A DNA stretch of 64,000 nt from Martinezella tropici (GTDB lineage: Bacteria; Pseudomonadota; Alphaproteobacteria; Rhizobiales; Rhizobiaceae). Of the stretch, positions 26,011 through 35,249 are shown one piece after another (positions within the stretch are counted from its first letter, which is position 1; every line of letters begins with the position of its first letter). The position numbers and the translations under genes are program-made. The stretch spans positions 434,001 to 498,000 of the forward strand of contig NZ_VNIP01000001.1 in NCBI RefSeq assembly GCF_008370325.1, in the 5' to 3' direction. The notes below the pieces were generated by a model. The model searched no databases, was not told where the DNA came from, and saw only the letters and a list, made by a program, of their open reading frames with translations.

Positions 26011-28221
26011 ATGGCCTACACGAATTTCACCGTCGAAACGGACGCAGACGGCATCGCGCTCGTCACCTGGGACATGCCCGGCAAGTCCATGAACGTTTTC
26101 ACCGCCGAGATCCTGGAAGAACTGAACGCCATCATCGACGCGACCGTCGCCGATGCGTCGGTCAAGGGCGTGGTCTTCACCTCGGGCAAGGCCTCCTTCT
26201 CCGGCGGCGCCGATCTCTCGATGATCAAGTCCATGTTCTCCTTCTACCAGGAGGAGAAGGCCAAGGACCCGGCCGCAGCCACCCAGAAGCTCTTCAATCT
26301 CGTCGGGCGTATGACCGGTCTGTTCCGCAAGCTCGAAACCTGCGGCAAGCCGTGGGTCTCGGCGATCAACGGCACCTGCATGGGCGGCGCTTTCGAGCTG
26401 TCGCTCGCCTGCCATGGCCGTGTCGCTTCCAGCGCCAAAAGCGTCAAGATCGCGCTGCCCGAAGTCAAGGTCGGCATCTTCCCCGGCGCCGGCGGCACGC
26501 AGCGCATCTCGCGCCTGACGGATGCGCAATCCGCCCTGCAGATGATGACCACGGGCCAGTCGCTAACGGCGGCACGCGCCAAGGCGATGAACCTCCTTCA
26601 TCAGGTGGTCGAGCCGGATCAGCTGATCCCGGCCGCCAAGCAGATGATCAAGGATGGCCTGAAGCCCGTCGCCCCTTGGGACGAAAAGGGCTTCAAGACG
26701 CCGGGCGGCGGCATCTGGACGCCGGCCGCCGCCCAGCTTTGGCCGGCGGCACCGGCCATCCTGCGCCGCGAGACATCGGGCAATTATCCGGCCGCTCTCG
26801 CTATCCTCAAATGCGTCTATGAAGGCCTGCAGGTTCCCTTTGATACCGGCCTGAAGATCGAGCAGCGCTATTTCACCCATGTGCTGCAGACCACCGAAGC
26901 CTATTCGATGATCCGCTCGCTGTTCATCTCCATGCAGGAACTCGGCAAGGGCGCCCGCCGCCCGGCAGGCCAGCCGAAGACGGAGCTGAAGAAGGTCGGT
27001 GTCGTCGGTGCCGGTTTCATGGGCGCTTCCATCGCCTACGTTACCGCCGCCGCGGGCATTCCGGTCACACTCATTGACCGCGACATTGAGGCCGCGACCA
27101 AGGGAAAGGGCGTCGGCGAGGGGCTGGTCAAGGATTCGGTCGGTAAGGGAAGGCTGACGCAGGACGAGGGTGCGGCCCTTCTGTCCTGCATCACGCCGTC
27201 GGCCGACTACGCCGATCTCAAGGATGCCGCTCTCGTCATCGAAGCCGTGTTCGAGGACCGCGAGGTCAAGAAGGCCGTCATCGAGGCTGTTGAAGCCGTG
27301 CTGCCGGCTGGCGCCGTCTTCGCGTCCAACACCTCGACGCTGCCGATCACAGGCCTTGCGAAGAATTCCAAGCGCCCGGCCGATTTCATCGGCATTCATT
27401 TCTTCTCGCCGGTCGAAAAGATGATGCTGACGGAGGTCATCCTCGGCAAGGAAACCGGCGACCATGCGCTGGCCGTCGCGCTCGACTATGTCGCCGCCAT
27501 GAAGAAGACGCCGATCGTCGTCAACGACACGCGCGGCTTCTTCGTCAATCGCTGTGTCTTCCGCTACATCCACGAAGCCTACGACATGCTCATCGAAGGC
27601 GTGCCGGCCGTCATGATCGAGAATGCCGCCAAGATGGCCGGCATGCCGGTGGGACCGCTGGCGCTCAACGACGAAGTCGCCATCGATCTTTCCTACAAGA
27701 TCCTGAAGGCGACCGTCGCCGATCTCGGCGAGAAGGCGGTCGACCCGCGTCACATGCAGCTGATCAGCGGTCTCGTGGAAGGCGAGGGGCGTTTTGGCCG
27801 CAAGAATTCCAAGGGCTTCTACGACTATCCGCCGAAGCCGGCCAAGAAGTCGCTCTGGCCGGGCTTGAAGGATCTCTATCCGCAGAAGAAGGCCGATGCG
27901 GTCGATGTCGGCGTGCTGAAGCAGCGCTTCCTCGTCACCATCGCGCTCGAGGCGGCCCGCACCATGGAGGAAGGCATCGTCACCGATCCGCGCGAGGCCG
28001 ATGTCGGCTCCATCCTCGGCTTCGGCTTCGCTCCCTATACCGGCGGCGCGCTGTCCTACATCGACGGCATGGGCGTCAAGGCTTTCGTCGAACTCTGCGA
28101 AAAGCTGGCAGCCGCTTATGGCCCGCATTTCCAGCCGACGGCGCTGCTGAAGGACATGGCCGCAAAGGGCGAAACCTTCTACGGACGCTTCGATCCCTAT
28201 GGCACCCAGAAAGCAGCTTGA
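26011..28221 (+). CDS. FadB/FadJ-like enoyl-CoA hydratase / 3-hydroxyacyl-CoA dehydrogenase fusion
   Basis: A 736-residue bifunctional enzyme. Residues about 1-200 form the crotonase part ([15 protein letters not shown], then [17 protein letters not shown] and [13 protein letters not shown]). A linker leads at about 328 to the Rossmann motif [22 protein letters not shown], with [18 protein letters not shown] and [19 protein letters not shown] following in the dehydrogenase part. It does the hydration and dehydrogenation steps of beta-oxidation. A strong GGGGGAG site precedes the ATG. An intrinsic terminator lies at 28252-28280, so the operon ends here. Confidence 0.95.
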   Translation: MAYTNFTVETDADGIALVTWDMPGKSMNVFTAEILEELNAIIDATVADASVKGVVFTSGKASFSGGADLSMIKSMFSFYQEEKAKDPAAATQKLFNLVGRMTGLFRKLETCGKPWVSAINGTCMGGAFELSLACHGRVASSAKSVKIALPEVKVGIFPGAGGTQRISRLTDAQSALQMMTTGQSLTAARAKAMNLLHQVVEPDQLIPAAKQMIKDGLKPVAPWDEKGFKTPGGGIWTPAAAQLWPAAPAILRRETSGNYPAALAILKCVYEGLQVPFDTGLKIEQRYFTHVLQTTEAYSMIRSLFISMQELGKGARRPAGQPKTELKKVGVVGAGFMGASIAYVTAAAGIPVTLIDRDIEAATKGKGVGEGLVKDSVGKGRLTQDEGAALLSCITPSADYADLKDAALVIEAVFEDREVKKAVIEAVEAVLPAGAVFASNTSTLPITGLAKNSKRPADFIGIHFFSPVEKMMLTEVILGKETGDHALAVALDYVAAMKKTPIVVNDTRGFFVNRCVFRYIHEAYDMLIEGVPAVMIENAAKMAGMPVGPLALNDEVAIDLSYKILKATVADLGEKAVDPRHMQLISGLVEGEGRFGRKNSKGFYDYPPKPAKKSLWPGLKDLYPQKKADAVDVGVLKQRFLVTIALEAARTMEEGIVTDPREADVGSILGFGFAPYTGGALSYIDGMGVKAFVELCEKLAAAYGPHFQPTALLKDMAAKGETFYGRFDPYGTQKAA

Positions 28222-28251
28222 GGCAATAAGCCACAGCTGACCCAAAATAAC

Positions 28252-28280
28252 GGGCCGCTCCTGTCGGGAGCGGCTCTTTT
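28252..28280 (+). terminator. Intrinsic terminator after the beta-oxidation operon
   Basis: GCCGCTCC and GGAGCGGC pair across a five-base loop, followed by TCTTTTCG. It lies 30 bp after the FadB-like stop. Confidence 0.9.
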
Positions 28281-28322
28281 CGTCCGTCCTCTGCTTGTGT
28301 CCATCAAACCGAGGAGAATGAT

Positions 28323-28765
28323 ATGATCGAGATCATCGGCAATCGCCACGAGGCCGAAGCCATCAACGCGATGCTTGCAGGCTGGATGTCCGCTCTTGGC
28401 AACAAGGACGCCGCCGGCGTCGTCGGGCACTTAAGCGACGATGTCGTCAGCTTCACCCTGGCGGCGCCTCTGGTACACAAGGGCAAGGGCGAAAAAGGCC
28501 TGCGGGGCTGGTTTTCGACCTGGGGGGGCCAATCGGCGGCGATGCCGTCGACGTCAGGTTGACCGTCGGCGAGGATGTCGCCTTCTGGACAGGCCTTGTG
28601 CATATGACCGGCAGGAAGACGGACGGCATCGATGTCGATCTATGGTTTCGCCAGACACTCGGCCTCAGAAAGGAGGCAGGCATCTGGAAGATCGTTCACG
28701 AGCATACGTCGGTGCCGTTTGCGATGGATGGCAGCGGCCTTGCCGAACTTGGGCTCAAACCGTAA
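28323..28765 (+). pseudogene. SnoaL-like (NTF2 fold) protein, frameshifted
   Basis: The region carries two overlapping plus-strand frames that together make one NTF2/SnoaL-like protein. The first (28323 to the TGA at 28560-28562) begins MIEIIGNRHEAEAINAMLAGW and includes LRGWFSTWGG. The second, read from about 28528, continues PIGGDAVDVRLTVGEDVAFWTG and VDLWFRQTLGLRKEAGIWKIVHEH, ending in LGLKP at the TAA 28763-28765. The switch occurs at the run of seven G bases at 28522-28528; eight would keep one frame (WGGPIGG). GAGGAG precedes the start. It is either a true frameshift, a phase-variable tract, or a sequencing error. Family functions range from ketosteroid-type isomerases to polyketide cyclases. 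Confidence 0.8.
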
Positions 28766-28773
28766 GTATAATC

Positions 28774-29985
28774 TTACGATATACTCAATGGCTTTTCTCG
28801 ACCGGTGCGCAACGCCAGCACGCCCCAGCCGAAGAGCAGAAGGATCGCCGCCGCGTAGATATCGGCGGCTTCGGCAAATCCGAGCGCCTTCGACAGGAAG
28901 CCGGCCAGGATGGCGGGCAAGCTGAAGGCGAGATAGCTCTGGATATAGTAGGCCGAAAGCAGCCCGGCGCGCTCGTCTGGCTTCACCAATGGCATGATGC
29001 TGCGCACCGTGCCGAGAAAAGTCGCTCCGAGGCCGGCGCCGGCGATCAACGTCCCAAGCCCGAGGATCGACACTTCGGCCACATGCATGCCGGCGATAAC
29101 AGTCAGTATGCCGAGCGTCATGCTTGGTATGCCGAACTTCATGATCATGGCGGTGGACTTCTCGCGCAGCAGGAACACGCCCGTCGCACCGCTGATCGTC
29201 AAGGCCGCGACCACGGAGCCGCCGACCAGCGGCGCCGTGCTGCCGGTCGTCGTGCTGACGAGCGAAGGCACCAGCGACAGATAGAAGCCGGCGAGCGCCC
29301 AGACGGCGACGTTGATCGGCGTCAGCGCCAGCAGCGTCCGGCGCGCCTGTTGGGGAACGGCGACTTCCGGCTTCAGCGATGCGATCAGCCCGCTCCGCCG
29401 GTGCGTCGTTTCGGGCACAAGCCAGAGCAGCACGGCTTGCAGAATAAGAAGGACGAGCGTGACGATATAGACGAGCAGGGTCGGCGCCGGTGCAAACTGA
29501 ACCAGGAAGCTCGTGCCGAGCGCGCCGATCGCCATGCCGGTCAGCGGCGCAAGACTGTTGGTGATTGATCCCTTGATCGGATCGAGATCGACGAGAGCGG
29601 CCCCGATGGAGCTTGCCGCAGCTCCCGTAGCCAGGCCCTGCACGATGCGGGCGGCAATCAGCCAATCCGGACCCCTAGCCATTAAAAACAGCACCATCGC
29701 CACCATATTGAGGAGGATCGATGCGAAGATCACCGGCCGGCGCCCGAGATGGTCGGAAATCGAGCCGACGATCAGCAGCGAGGCGAGGAGCGCAAAGGCA
29801 TAGACGGCGAAGATCACCGTGATCAGGATCGGCGAGAAGGCGAAGGCCTGCTGGTAAAGGCGGTAGAGAGGCGTCGGCGCGGATGAGGCGGCGAAGAACA
29901 GCGCGCTCGTCGCGGCATAGTAGAACGGCGCCAAACGTCTGGCCGATGAAATCGGTGTGGTGGCGGTGGAATTGGGCTCGGTCAT
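28774..29985 (-). CDS. Major facilitator superfamily transporter
   Basis: A 403-residue protein with 12 hydrophobic segments. The loop motif SISDHLGRRPVIFASILLN between helices 2 and 3 is the MFS signature GxxxDxxGRR in modified form. A Ser/Thr-rich N-terminus leads to FYYAATSALFFAASSAPTPLYRLYQQ, as in drug-efflux-type MFS proteins. It is divergent from a TetR regulator with an inverted repeat in the gap, a classic export arrangement. It converges with the frameshifted SnoaL gene, where a short hairpin (28761-28778) spans both stops. Confidence 0.92.
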   Translation of the reverse strand: MTEPNSTATTPISSARRLAPFYYAATSALFFAASSAPTPLYRLYQQAFAFSPILITVIFAVYAFALLASLLIVGSISDHLGRRPVIFASILLNMVAMVLFLMARGPDWLIAARIVQGLATGAAASSIGAALVDLDPIKGSITNSLAPLTGMAIGALGTSFLVQFAPAPTLLVYIVTLVLLILQAVLLWLVPETTHRRSGLIASLKPEVAVPQQARRTLLALTPINVAVWALAGFYLSLVPSLVSTTTGSTAPLVGGSVVAALTISGATGVFLLREKSTAMIMKFGIPSMTLGILTVIAGMHVAEVSILGLGTLIAGAGLGATFLGTVRSIMPLVKPDERAGLLSAYYIQSYLAFSLPAILAGFLSKALGFAEAADIYAAAILLLFGWGVLALRTGREKPLSIS

Positions 29986-30018
29986 CGACTATATCCTAGC
30001 CTAAAGCTAAAAGATTGC

Positions 30019-30043
30019 GTTAGGCGCATATAGGATGCCTAAC
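30019..30043. promoter_or_regulatory. Candidate TetR operator
   Basis: GTTAGGC-N11-GCCTAAC is a perfect seven-base inverted repeat centred in the MFS/TetR divergent gap. Related CCTA/TAGG words occur on both sides (near 29996-30008 and 30060-30068). Size and position suit a TetR dimer site that controls both genes. Confidence 0.6.
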
Positions 30044-30123
30044 ATACAAAAGCAAATAATTTGCCTTAGTGAATGGCGCCTGGTCATTCGCCGGCGGCAA
30101 AAGGGAAAGATTGGCAAAGGCTT

Positions 30124-30690
30124 ATGGGCTACAGAGAAAATCCCCGCCCTGGCGGGCGCAGTGCCAGAGTGCAGGCGGCGGTGCATCAATCCGTCCGCGA
30201 CATGCTGGCGACGATGGATCGCGCCGACATCACCATCCCTATGATCGCGCAGCGCGCCAACGTCACGCCTTCTACCATCTATCGTCGCTGGGGCGATCTT
30301 CAAGAGCTTTTGGCTGACGTCGCCGCCTCGCGGCTGCAGCCGGAAGGCGAGCCGGCGAGGATCGGCCGCCCCCGCGAGGATCTGGAAGCCTGGGCCGAGC
30401 AATATGCCGATGAAATGGCCTCAGGTGTCGGGCGGCAAATGCTGCGCGACATTCTTTCGGCCGCCGACGTCGCAAATGCTGAGAAGTGCAGCGGTTATAC
30501 GCAGCAGCAGCTTGCTGTTTTCATTGCCCGTGCCAAGGAGCAGGGCGAGCCGTTTCCGACTCTGACGGAACTGATGGACCACGTCATCTCACCGGTCATA
30601 TATCGCATCCTCTTCGACCAGGCCCCCGGCCCGGATTATGTTCGCAAGCTGGTTGCGAAAGTGATGCCGGAAGGAGCGCTCAAAACCTGA
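30124..30690 (+). CDS. TetR family transcriptional regulator
   Basis: A 188-residue protein. The N-terminal helix-turn-helix reads DITIPMIAQRANVTPSTIYRRWGDLQELLADVA, the standard TetR pattern. The C-terminal part is an all-helical ligand domain. The start at ATG 30124 is chosen because the next in-frame starts upstream lack a ribosome site. It probably represses the divergent MFS gene; the inducer is unknown. Confidence 0.92.
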   Translation: MGYRENPRPGGRSARVQAAVHQSVRDMLATMDRADITIPMIAQRANVTPSTIYRRWGDLQELLADVAASRLQPEGEPARIGRPREDLEAWAEQYADEMASGVGRQMLRDILSAADVANAEKCSGYTQQQLAVFIARAKEQGEPFPTLTELMDHVISPVIYRILFDQAPGPDYVRKLVAKVMPEGALKT

Positions 30691-30944
30691 AGCATGGCAG
30701 TCAGCGCCAGGCGACTGATCAAAGATTTGTTCACCTGTCGTGGGACGGCGCCTCGGTTGCGTTGCCCGCAACTGACGAACAAGTAGCTGGCGATATGCGC
30801 GGATAGATTGCTTAACCCATGGAATTATCTTGGGATACTCGGACCTGAGTAAGAGTTTTCGCCAATCTGCTGTTGAAAAATAAGGAAAAAGATGGTGCTA
30901 ATCATCATTAGTGAATTCAACGGCAACGCGAAGGGGACTGTTTA

Positions 30945-31370
30945 ATGCTTAATGAATTTAAGGCATTCATCGCCCGAGGCAATGTCATGGATCTCGCGGT
31001 CGGCGTGATCATCGGCGGCGCTTTCGGCGGCATCGTGAAATCGCTGGTTGACGATATCATCATGCCGATCGTCGGTAGGATTTTCGGCGGCTTCGATTTT
31101 TCGAACTACTTCATCGGCCTTTCTTCGGGCGTCAATGCGCCGACGCTTGCTGCCGCCCGCGCTCAGGGTGCCGTTCTCGCCTACGGCAACTTCATCACTG
31201 TCCTCATCAACTTCCTGATCCTCGCCTGGATCATCTTTCTCATGGTCAAGGGCGTGAACACGCTGCGCGCCCAGGTCGAGCGCAAGGAAGACAAGCTCGC
31301 CGAGGCAGCACCGCCGCCGGCCGACGTTCAGCTGCTGACGGAAATCCGCGATCTTCTCGCGAAACGCTGA
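30945..31370 (+). CDS. mscL: Large-conductance mechanosensitive channel MscL
   Basis: A 141-residue channel subunit. The N-terminal [43 protein letters not shown] is diagnostic: amphipathic S1 helix, then the glycine-rich TM1 pore helix. TM2 is [20 protein letters not shown], and a charged cytoplasmic helix ends the protein. It opens at high membrane tension to release solutes in osmotic downshock. AAGGGGA precedes the ATG. It is alone, with a terminator-like hairpin downstream. The 254 bp upstream shows no clear promoter motif by eye. Confidence 0.97.
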   Translation: MLNEFKAFIARGNVMDLAVGVIIGGAFGGIVKSLVDDIIMPIVGRIFGGFDFSNYFIGLSSGVNAPTLAAARAQGAVLAYGNFITVLINFLILAWIIFLMVKGVNTLRAQVERKEDKLAEAAPPPADVQLLTEIRDLLAKR

Positions 31371-31390
31371 CGGCTTCGCCCATCCTATTT

Positions 31391-31430
31391 AATAAAAGCC
31401 TCGGTCCACACAAGGACTGGGGCTTTATTC
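31391..31430 (+). terminator. Terminator-like hairpin after mscL
   Basis: AATAAAAGCC and a complementary GGCTTTATT flank a stem that also pairs GGTCC with GGACT/GGAC around ACACAA. The AT-rich ends make it usable on either strand. Confidence 0.75.
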
Positions 31431-31516
31431 ATCACCAAAATCGATCGGTCACTAAGGCAAAGTCATGGGATTTGTCCGCCGCTCTGCTTTATGAAGGCGC
31501 AAACCGGAGACTTCGC

Positions 31517-32683
31517 ATGTCGATTCTAGATAGCCTCAGCCCGCGCGCGCTCGCAGCCCCCGAAAGCGGGATCGTCGAAGTGGTCAACTATGCCCGCGGC
31601 CGCGAAGGCCTGCTGCCGCTTTGGGTCGGCGAGGGCGATTTGCCGACACCGGATTTCATCAATCGCGCCGCCATGGCTTCGCTCAATGCCGGCGAAACCT
31701 TCTACACCTGGCAGCGCGGCATTCCCGAGCTGCGCCAGGCGCTTGCCGATTATTATGGCCGGCATTTCGGTACCTCGCTGCCGATGGAGAATTTCTACGT
31801 CGTCGGCTCCGGCATGCAGGCGATCCAGCTTTCCGTGCAGGCAATCACCTCTCCCGGCGACGAGATGATCTATCTCTCCCCTGCCTGGCCGAATATTGCT
31901 GCAGCGCTGGAAATTGCCGGTGCCCGCTCCGTCGCCGTGCCGCTGCAGTTCGAGCATGGCAAATGGTCGCTCGATCTCGGGCGCCTGGAGGCGGCGATCA
32001 CGCCGAAAACCAGAGGCCTCTTCATCAATACCCCGTCCAACCCGACAGGCTGGACGGCGACCCATCAGGATATTCGCGATATTCTCGCGCTGGCGCGCAA
32101 ACACGATCTCTGGATCATGGCCGACGAAATCTATGCGCTCTACTATTATGCCGGCGGTCGCGCGCCGAGCTTCCTGGACGTCAAGCAAGCCGACGACAAG
32201 ATCCTCTTCGTCAATTCCTTCTCGAAGAACTGGTCGATGACCGGCTGGCGTGTCGGCTGGATCGTCGCGCCGGCCGAGCTCGGGCAGGTGATCGAAAACC
32301 TCGTGCAATATTCGACCTCCGGCGTCGCGCAATTCATGCAGAAGGGCGCGGTCGCTGCGCTGAACGAGGGCGACGATTTCGTCCGCTCCAATATCGAGAA
32401 GGCGGCTCGCTCGCGCGACATTCTCTGCGACGCCCTGATCGCCACCAATCGCGTGCAGACGTTGAAGCCGGATGGCGCGCTCTATTCCTTCCTGAAGATC
32501 GACGGCGTCACCGACAGCCGCAAGACTGCCATCGACATTGTTGACAAGACCGGTGTCGGCCTGGCGCCTGGGACGGCCTTCGGGCTGGGCGGCGAGCTCT
32601 TCATGCGCGCCTGCTTCCTGCGCGATCCGGTTCAGGTGGCGGATGCTGCGGAGAGGTTGAGTAGGTATATTCAGGGACTGTAG
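31517..32683 (+). CDS. PLP-dependent class I/II aminotransferase
   Basis: A 388-residue aminotransferase. Residues of the fold type I pattern are visible: PLWVGEGDLPTPDFI, YTWQRGIPELRQALADYYG, NTPSNPTGWTA, WIMADEIYALYYY and the PLP lysine in FVNSFSKNWSMTGWRVGWIV. AACCGGAGACTTCGC precedes ATG 31517. The amino acid used cannot be decided. It has no evident operon partner. Confidence 0.92.
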   Translation: MSILDSLSPRALAAPESGIVEVVNYARGREGLLPLWVGEGDLPTPDFINRAAMASLNAGETFYTWQRGIPELRQALADYYGRHFGTSLPMENFYVVGSGMQAIQLSVQAITSPGDEMIYLSPAWPNIAAALEIAGARSVAVPLQFEHGKWSLDLGRLEAAITPKTRGLFINTPSNPTGWTATHQDIRDILALARKHDLWIMADEIYALYYYAGGRAPSFLDVKQADDKILFVNSFSKNWSMTGWRVGWIVAPAELGQVIENLVQYSTSGVAQFMQKGAVAALNEGDDFVRSNIEKAARSRDILCDALIATNRVQTLKPDGALYSFLKIDGVTDSRKTAIDIVDKTGVGLAPGTAFGLGGELFMRACFLRDPVQVADAAERLSRYIQGL

Positions 32684-32752
32684 TCCTTCGCCTCGGGTGA
32701 GTGAATGCCGATCGATTGAAGGGCATCCCTCCGATTTGCCGCACCTCTGATA

Positions 32753-32939
32753 CCCCCCTCTGTCGCTGACGCGACATCTCCCCCACAAGGGGGGAGATTG
32801 TTTGGAGTTCGCAGCCGCTCCCGGCAATACGATGAAACTTTGGCGTCAACAGATACGACGCTCATTGGGTGTGAGAGGCTGCAACGAGTTTCTAATCTCC
32901 CCCCTTGTGGGGGAGATGTCACGAAGTGACAGAGGGGGT
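32753..32939. repeat. Inverted pair of CTGTC...GGGGGAGAT repeats
   Basis: The left unit (32753-32799) contains GACATCTCCCCCACAAGGGG and GGAGATT. The right unit (32894-32939) is its inverse, AATCTCCCCCCTTGTGGGGG then AGATGTCACGAAGTGACAGA. About 95 bp of ordinary DNA lies between. This is the main content of the 426-bp gap 32684-33109; I see nothing else there except the galE leader. Confidence 0.85.
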
Positions 32940-33109
32940 GAACACTCTCCGTATCGCGCAATTCGGCGGATCGGTAAAATGCAATCCATCCCCTAAAGCC
33001 CACTCTAACCATCCCCGCAATCTTTCCCGCGCACCCGTCCGCTTTTAATCAATTTCGCAGGAGAAGCGGCCTCATATGGTGCCGGTAAGACTTGGCGGGG
33101 ACGCGAAGA

Positions 33110-34144
33110 ATGACTGTCTTGGTGACGGGCGGGGCCGGTTATATCGGCAGCCACATGGTCTGGAGATTGCTGGACGCGGGAGAGGACGTGGTGGTTCTCG
33201 ATCGCCTGTCGACGGGTTTCCGTTGGGCCGTTCCGCCGGCTGCACGCTTCTATCTCGGCGATATCGCCGATGAAGCGCTCCTGCATCAGATTTTCGCTGA
33301 AAACCGTATAGAGGCCATCATTCATTTTGCCGGTTCGGCCGTTGTCCCGGTGTCGATCGAGGATCCACTTGCCTATTATGAGAACAATACCGGCAAGACC
33401 CGCATCCTCATGAGCGCCGCCGTCAGGGCTGGTATCCGACATTTCGTCTTTTCGTCCACCGCTGCGGTCTACGGCCAGCAGCCGGCGGACAGACCGGTCA
33501 GCGAAGACGCGCCGTTGCGGCCGGAATCGCCCTATGGCCAATCCAAGCTGATGTCCGAACTGATGCTGCGCGACGCCGCCGCAGCCTATGATTTCCGCTA
33601 TGTGGCGCTGCGTTATTTCAACGTAGCCGGCGCCGATCCCGAGGGGCGGGCGGGGCAATCGACCAAGGGTGCCACCCACCTCATCAAGGTTGCCTGCGAG
33701 GCTGCACTCGACCGTCGCCCTCAGGTGGAGATTTACGGCACGGACTATCCGACGCATGACGGCACCGGCGTTCGCGACTATATTCACGTGAGCGATCTCG
33801 TCGAGGCGCATCTCCTGGCGCTGCGGCATCTGCGCAATGGCGGCCGGTCCCTGGTCGCCAATTGCGGCTATGGTGCAGGCTATTCCGTGCTCGACGTGCT
33901 CAATATGGTGATGCGCGTGCATGGCCGCGCCTTCCGTATCCATATCGCGCCGCGCCGGCCCGGCGATGCCGCCAGCGTTGTGGCCGACGCAACGGCGGCG
34001 CATCGCGAGCTCGGCTGGTCGCCGAAATACAACAGCCTTGAAACGATCGTGCGCTCGTCGCTGGATTGGGAGCTCCACCTAGCCCAGCGCGCGGGATTCG
34101 ATGCGGGCGGCCTGCAAAAGGTCTTTGCGGCACCAAGCATCTGA
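33110..34144 (+). CDS. galE: UDP-glucose 4-epimerase
   Basis: A 344-residue SDR-type sugar-nucleotide epimerase. The NAD motif is VTGGAGYIGSHMVW, SSTAAVYGQQ provides the Ser/Thr of the catalytic set, and SPYGQSKLMSE the YxxxK. LRYFNVAGADPEGRAGQS and YGTDYPTHDGTGVRDYIHVSDL are typical GalE stretches. It interconverts UDP-glucose and UDP-galactose for exopolysaccharide and LPS. The ATG at 33110 replaces a TTG at 33092. There is no linked sugar operon here; a second galE elsewhere in the genome is possible. Confidence 0.92.
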   Translation: MTVLVTGGAGYIGSHMVWRLLDAGEDVVVLDRLSTGFRWAVPPAARFYLGDIADEALLHQIFAENRIEAIIHFAGSAVVPVSIEDPLAYYENNTGKTRILMSAAVRAGIRHFVFSSTAAVYGQQPADRPVSEDAPLRPESPYGQSKLMSELMLRDAAAAYDFRYVALRYFNVAGADPEGRAGQSTKGATHLIKVACEAALDRRPQVEIYGTDYPTHDGTGVRDYIHVSDLVEAHLLALRHLRNGGRSLVANCGYGAGYSVLDVLNMVMRVHGRAFRIHIAPRRPGDAASVVADATAAHRELGWSPKYNSLETIVRSSLDWELHLAQRAGFDAGGLQKVFAAPSI

Positions 34145-34150
34145 TAGCCG

Positions 34151-35077
34151 TCAGCCGTCGGTCGCTCGCCAGGGTCCCAAAAAGGCCGGCGCGTTCTTGC
34201 GCACGGCTTCCGCCAGAAAATCGATGACAGTGCGCACACGTGGCGACTGACGCAGATCGCGGTGGCATGTGATCCAGTAGTGGCGCCTGAGATCCACCTC
34301 ATGCGGCAGGACGACCTGCAGATCGGGATGCTTGCCGGCGATGAAAAACGGCAGCACGCACAGCCCCTGGCCGTTCTTCGTCGCCGTCAGCTGCGCGAAG
34401 ATGCTCGAGCTCTGGAATTGCGGCCTGATGCGCGGATGGACGTCATCGAGATAATCCAGGCCCGGCGCGAAGATCATATCCTCGATATAGCCGATGAAGG
34501 CGAAGTCAGGCAGGTCGTCGCGGCTTTCGATTGGCGGATGGCGGGCGAGGTAATCACGCGATCCGTAGACCTGTAGGTGGTAGTCCGTCAGTTTCTCGGT
34601 GAAGTAGGGTCCGGCCTTCGGCGGGTCGAGCACCACGACGATATCGGCTTCCTTGCGCGAGAGCGACATGATCTGCTGGATGGTGATTAGCTCAAGCGAA
34701 ATATTCGGATGTTTCGCGGTGAATTCCGGCAGAACGCCGGTGAAGAAGAAATTGGAAAACCCCTCCGGCGCGCTGATGCGCACGACACCCCGTTGTGCCG
34801 CTGGTCCCGCGGAAAGATCGGCGCGAAGACGTTCCGTTTCTTGCTCCATATGCTCGGCCGTATCGACGAAGCGCTGTCCCATGCTGGTCAGCATGTAGCC
34901 GCGCGGATTACGCTCGAAGAGCTTGACTTTCAAGGCGAATTCCAAACGGTCGATGCGGCGCGAGACCGTGGCGTGGCTGCTGCGCAATTGTCGCGCCGCG
35001 GTTGAAAGTTGCCCGGTTCGCGCGACGGCGAGGAAAAACTGCAGATCGTCCCAGGTAAAGTGCGGTGTGCGCTTCAT
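34151..35077 (-). CDS. LysR family transcriptional regulator
   Basis: A 308-residue regulator. The HTH is FTWDDLQFFLAVARTGQLSTAARQLRSSHATVSRRIDRLE, followed by the type 2 periplasmic-binding effector domain. GAGGAGGATGC precedes the ATG at 35075-35077. It is divergent from an ABC importer operon. A palindromic TGAACAG motif immediately upstream of its start, and a half-site near the importer gene, suggest it autoregulates and controls that operon. Confidence 0.92.
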   Translation of the reverse strand: MKRTPHFTWDDLQFFLAVARTGQLSTAARQLRSSHATVSRRIDRLEFALKVKLFERNPRGYMLTSMGQRFVDTAEHMEQETERLRADLSAGPAAQRGVVRISAPEGFSNFFFTGVLPEFTAKHPNISLELITIQQIMSLSRKEADIVVVLDPPKAGPYFTEKLTDYHLQVYGSRDYLARHPPIESRDDLPDFAFIGYIEDMIFAPGLDYLDDVHPRIRPQFQSSSIFAQLTATKNGQGLCVLPFFIAGKHPDLQVVLPHEVDLRRHYWITCHRDLRQSPRVRTVIDFLAEAVRKNAPAFLGPWRATDG

Positions 35078-35087
35078 GCATCCTCCT

Positions 35088-35105
35088 CTGTTCAAAAATG
35101 AACAG
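35088..35105. promoter_or_regulatory. Candidate LysR site: CTGTTCA-AAAA-TGAACAG
   Basis: A perfect seven-base inverted repeat lies only 10 bp upstream of the LysR start codon. The half-site TGAACAGA is repeated at 35209-35216, close to the ABC binding-protein gene, about 110 bp away. Two sites of this type fit the repress-self, activate-neighbour plan of LysR regulators. The precise LysR consensus T-N11-A is also present in this AT-rich stretch. Confidence 0.58.
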
Positions 35106-35249
35106 ACCTTGTTTGGAATTAGTTGCAATCGCGACTTGCGTCAACGCACGAATTCCGTGATCCTGCCCGTCGAGAAAAGTCGTTTTGAGGAAAGCGGCTG
35201 GCCAATTTTGAACAGATTCGTTTTTGCCAAATCTCTGGGAGGAGAGGAC

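Noticed and set aside
22714..28245. Long minus-strand frames opposite the beta-oxidation genes
   Set aside because: Antisense shadows of strongly conserved plus-strand enzymes.
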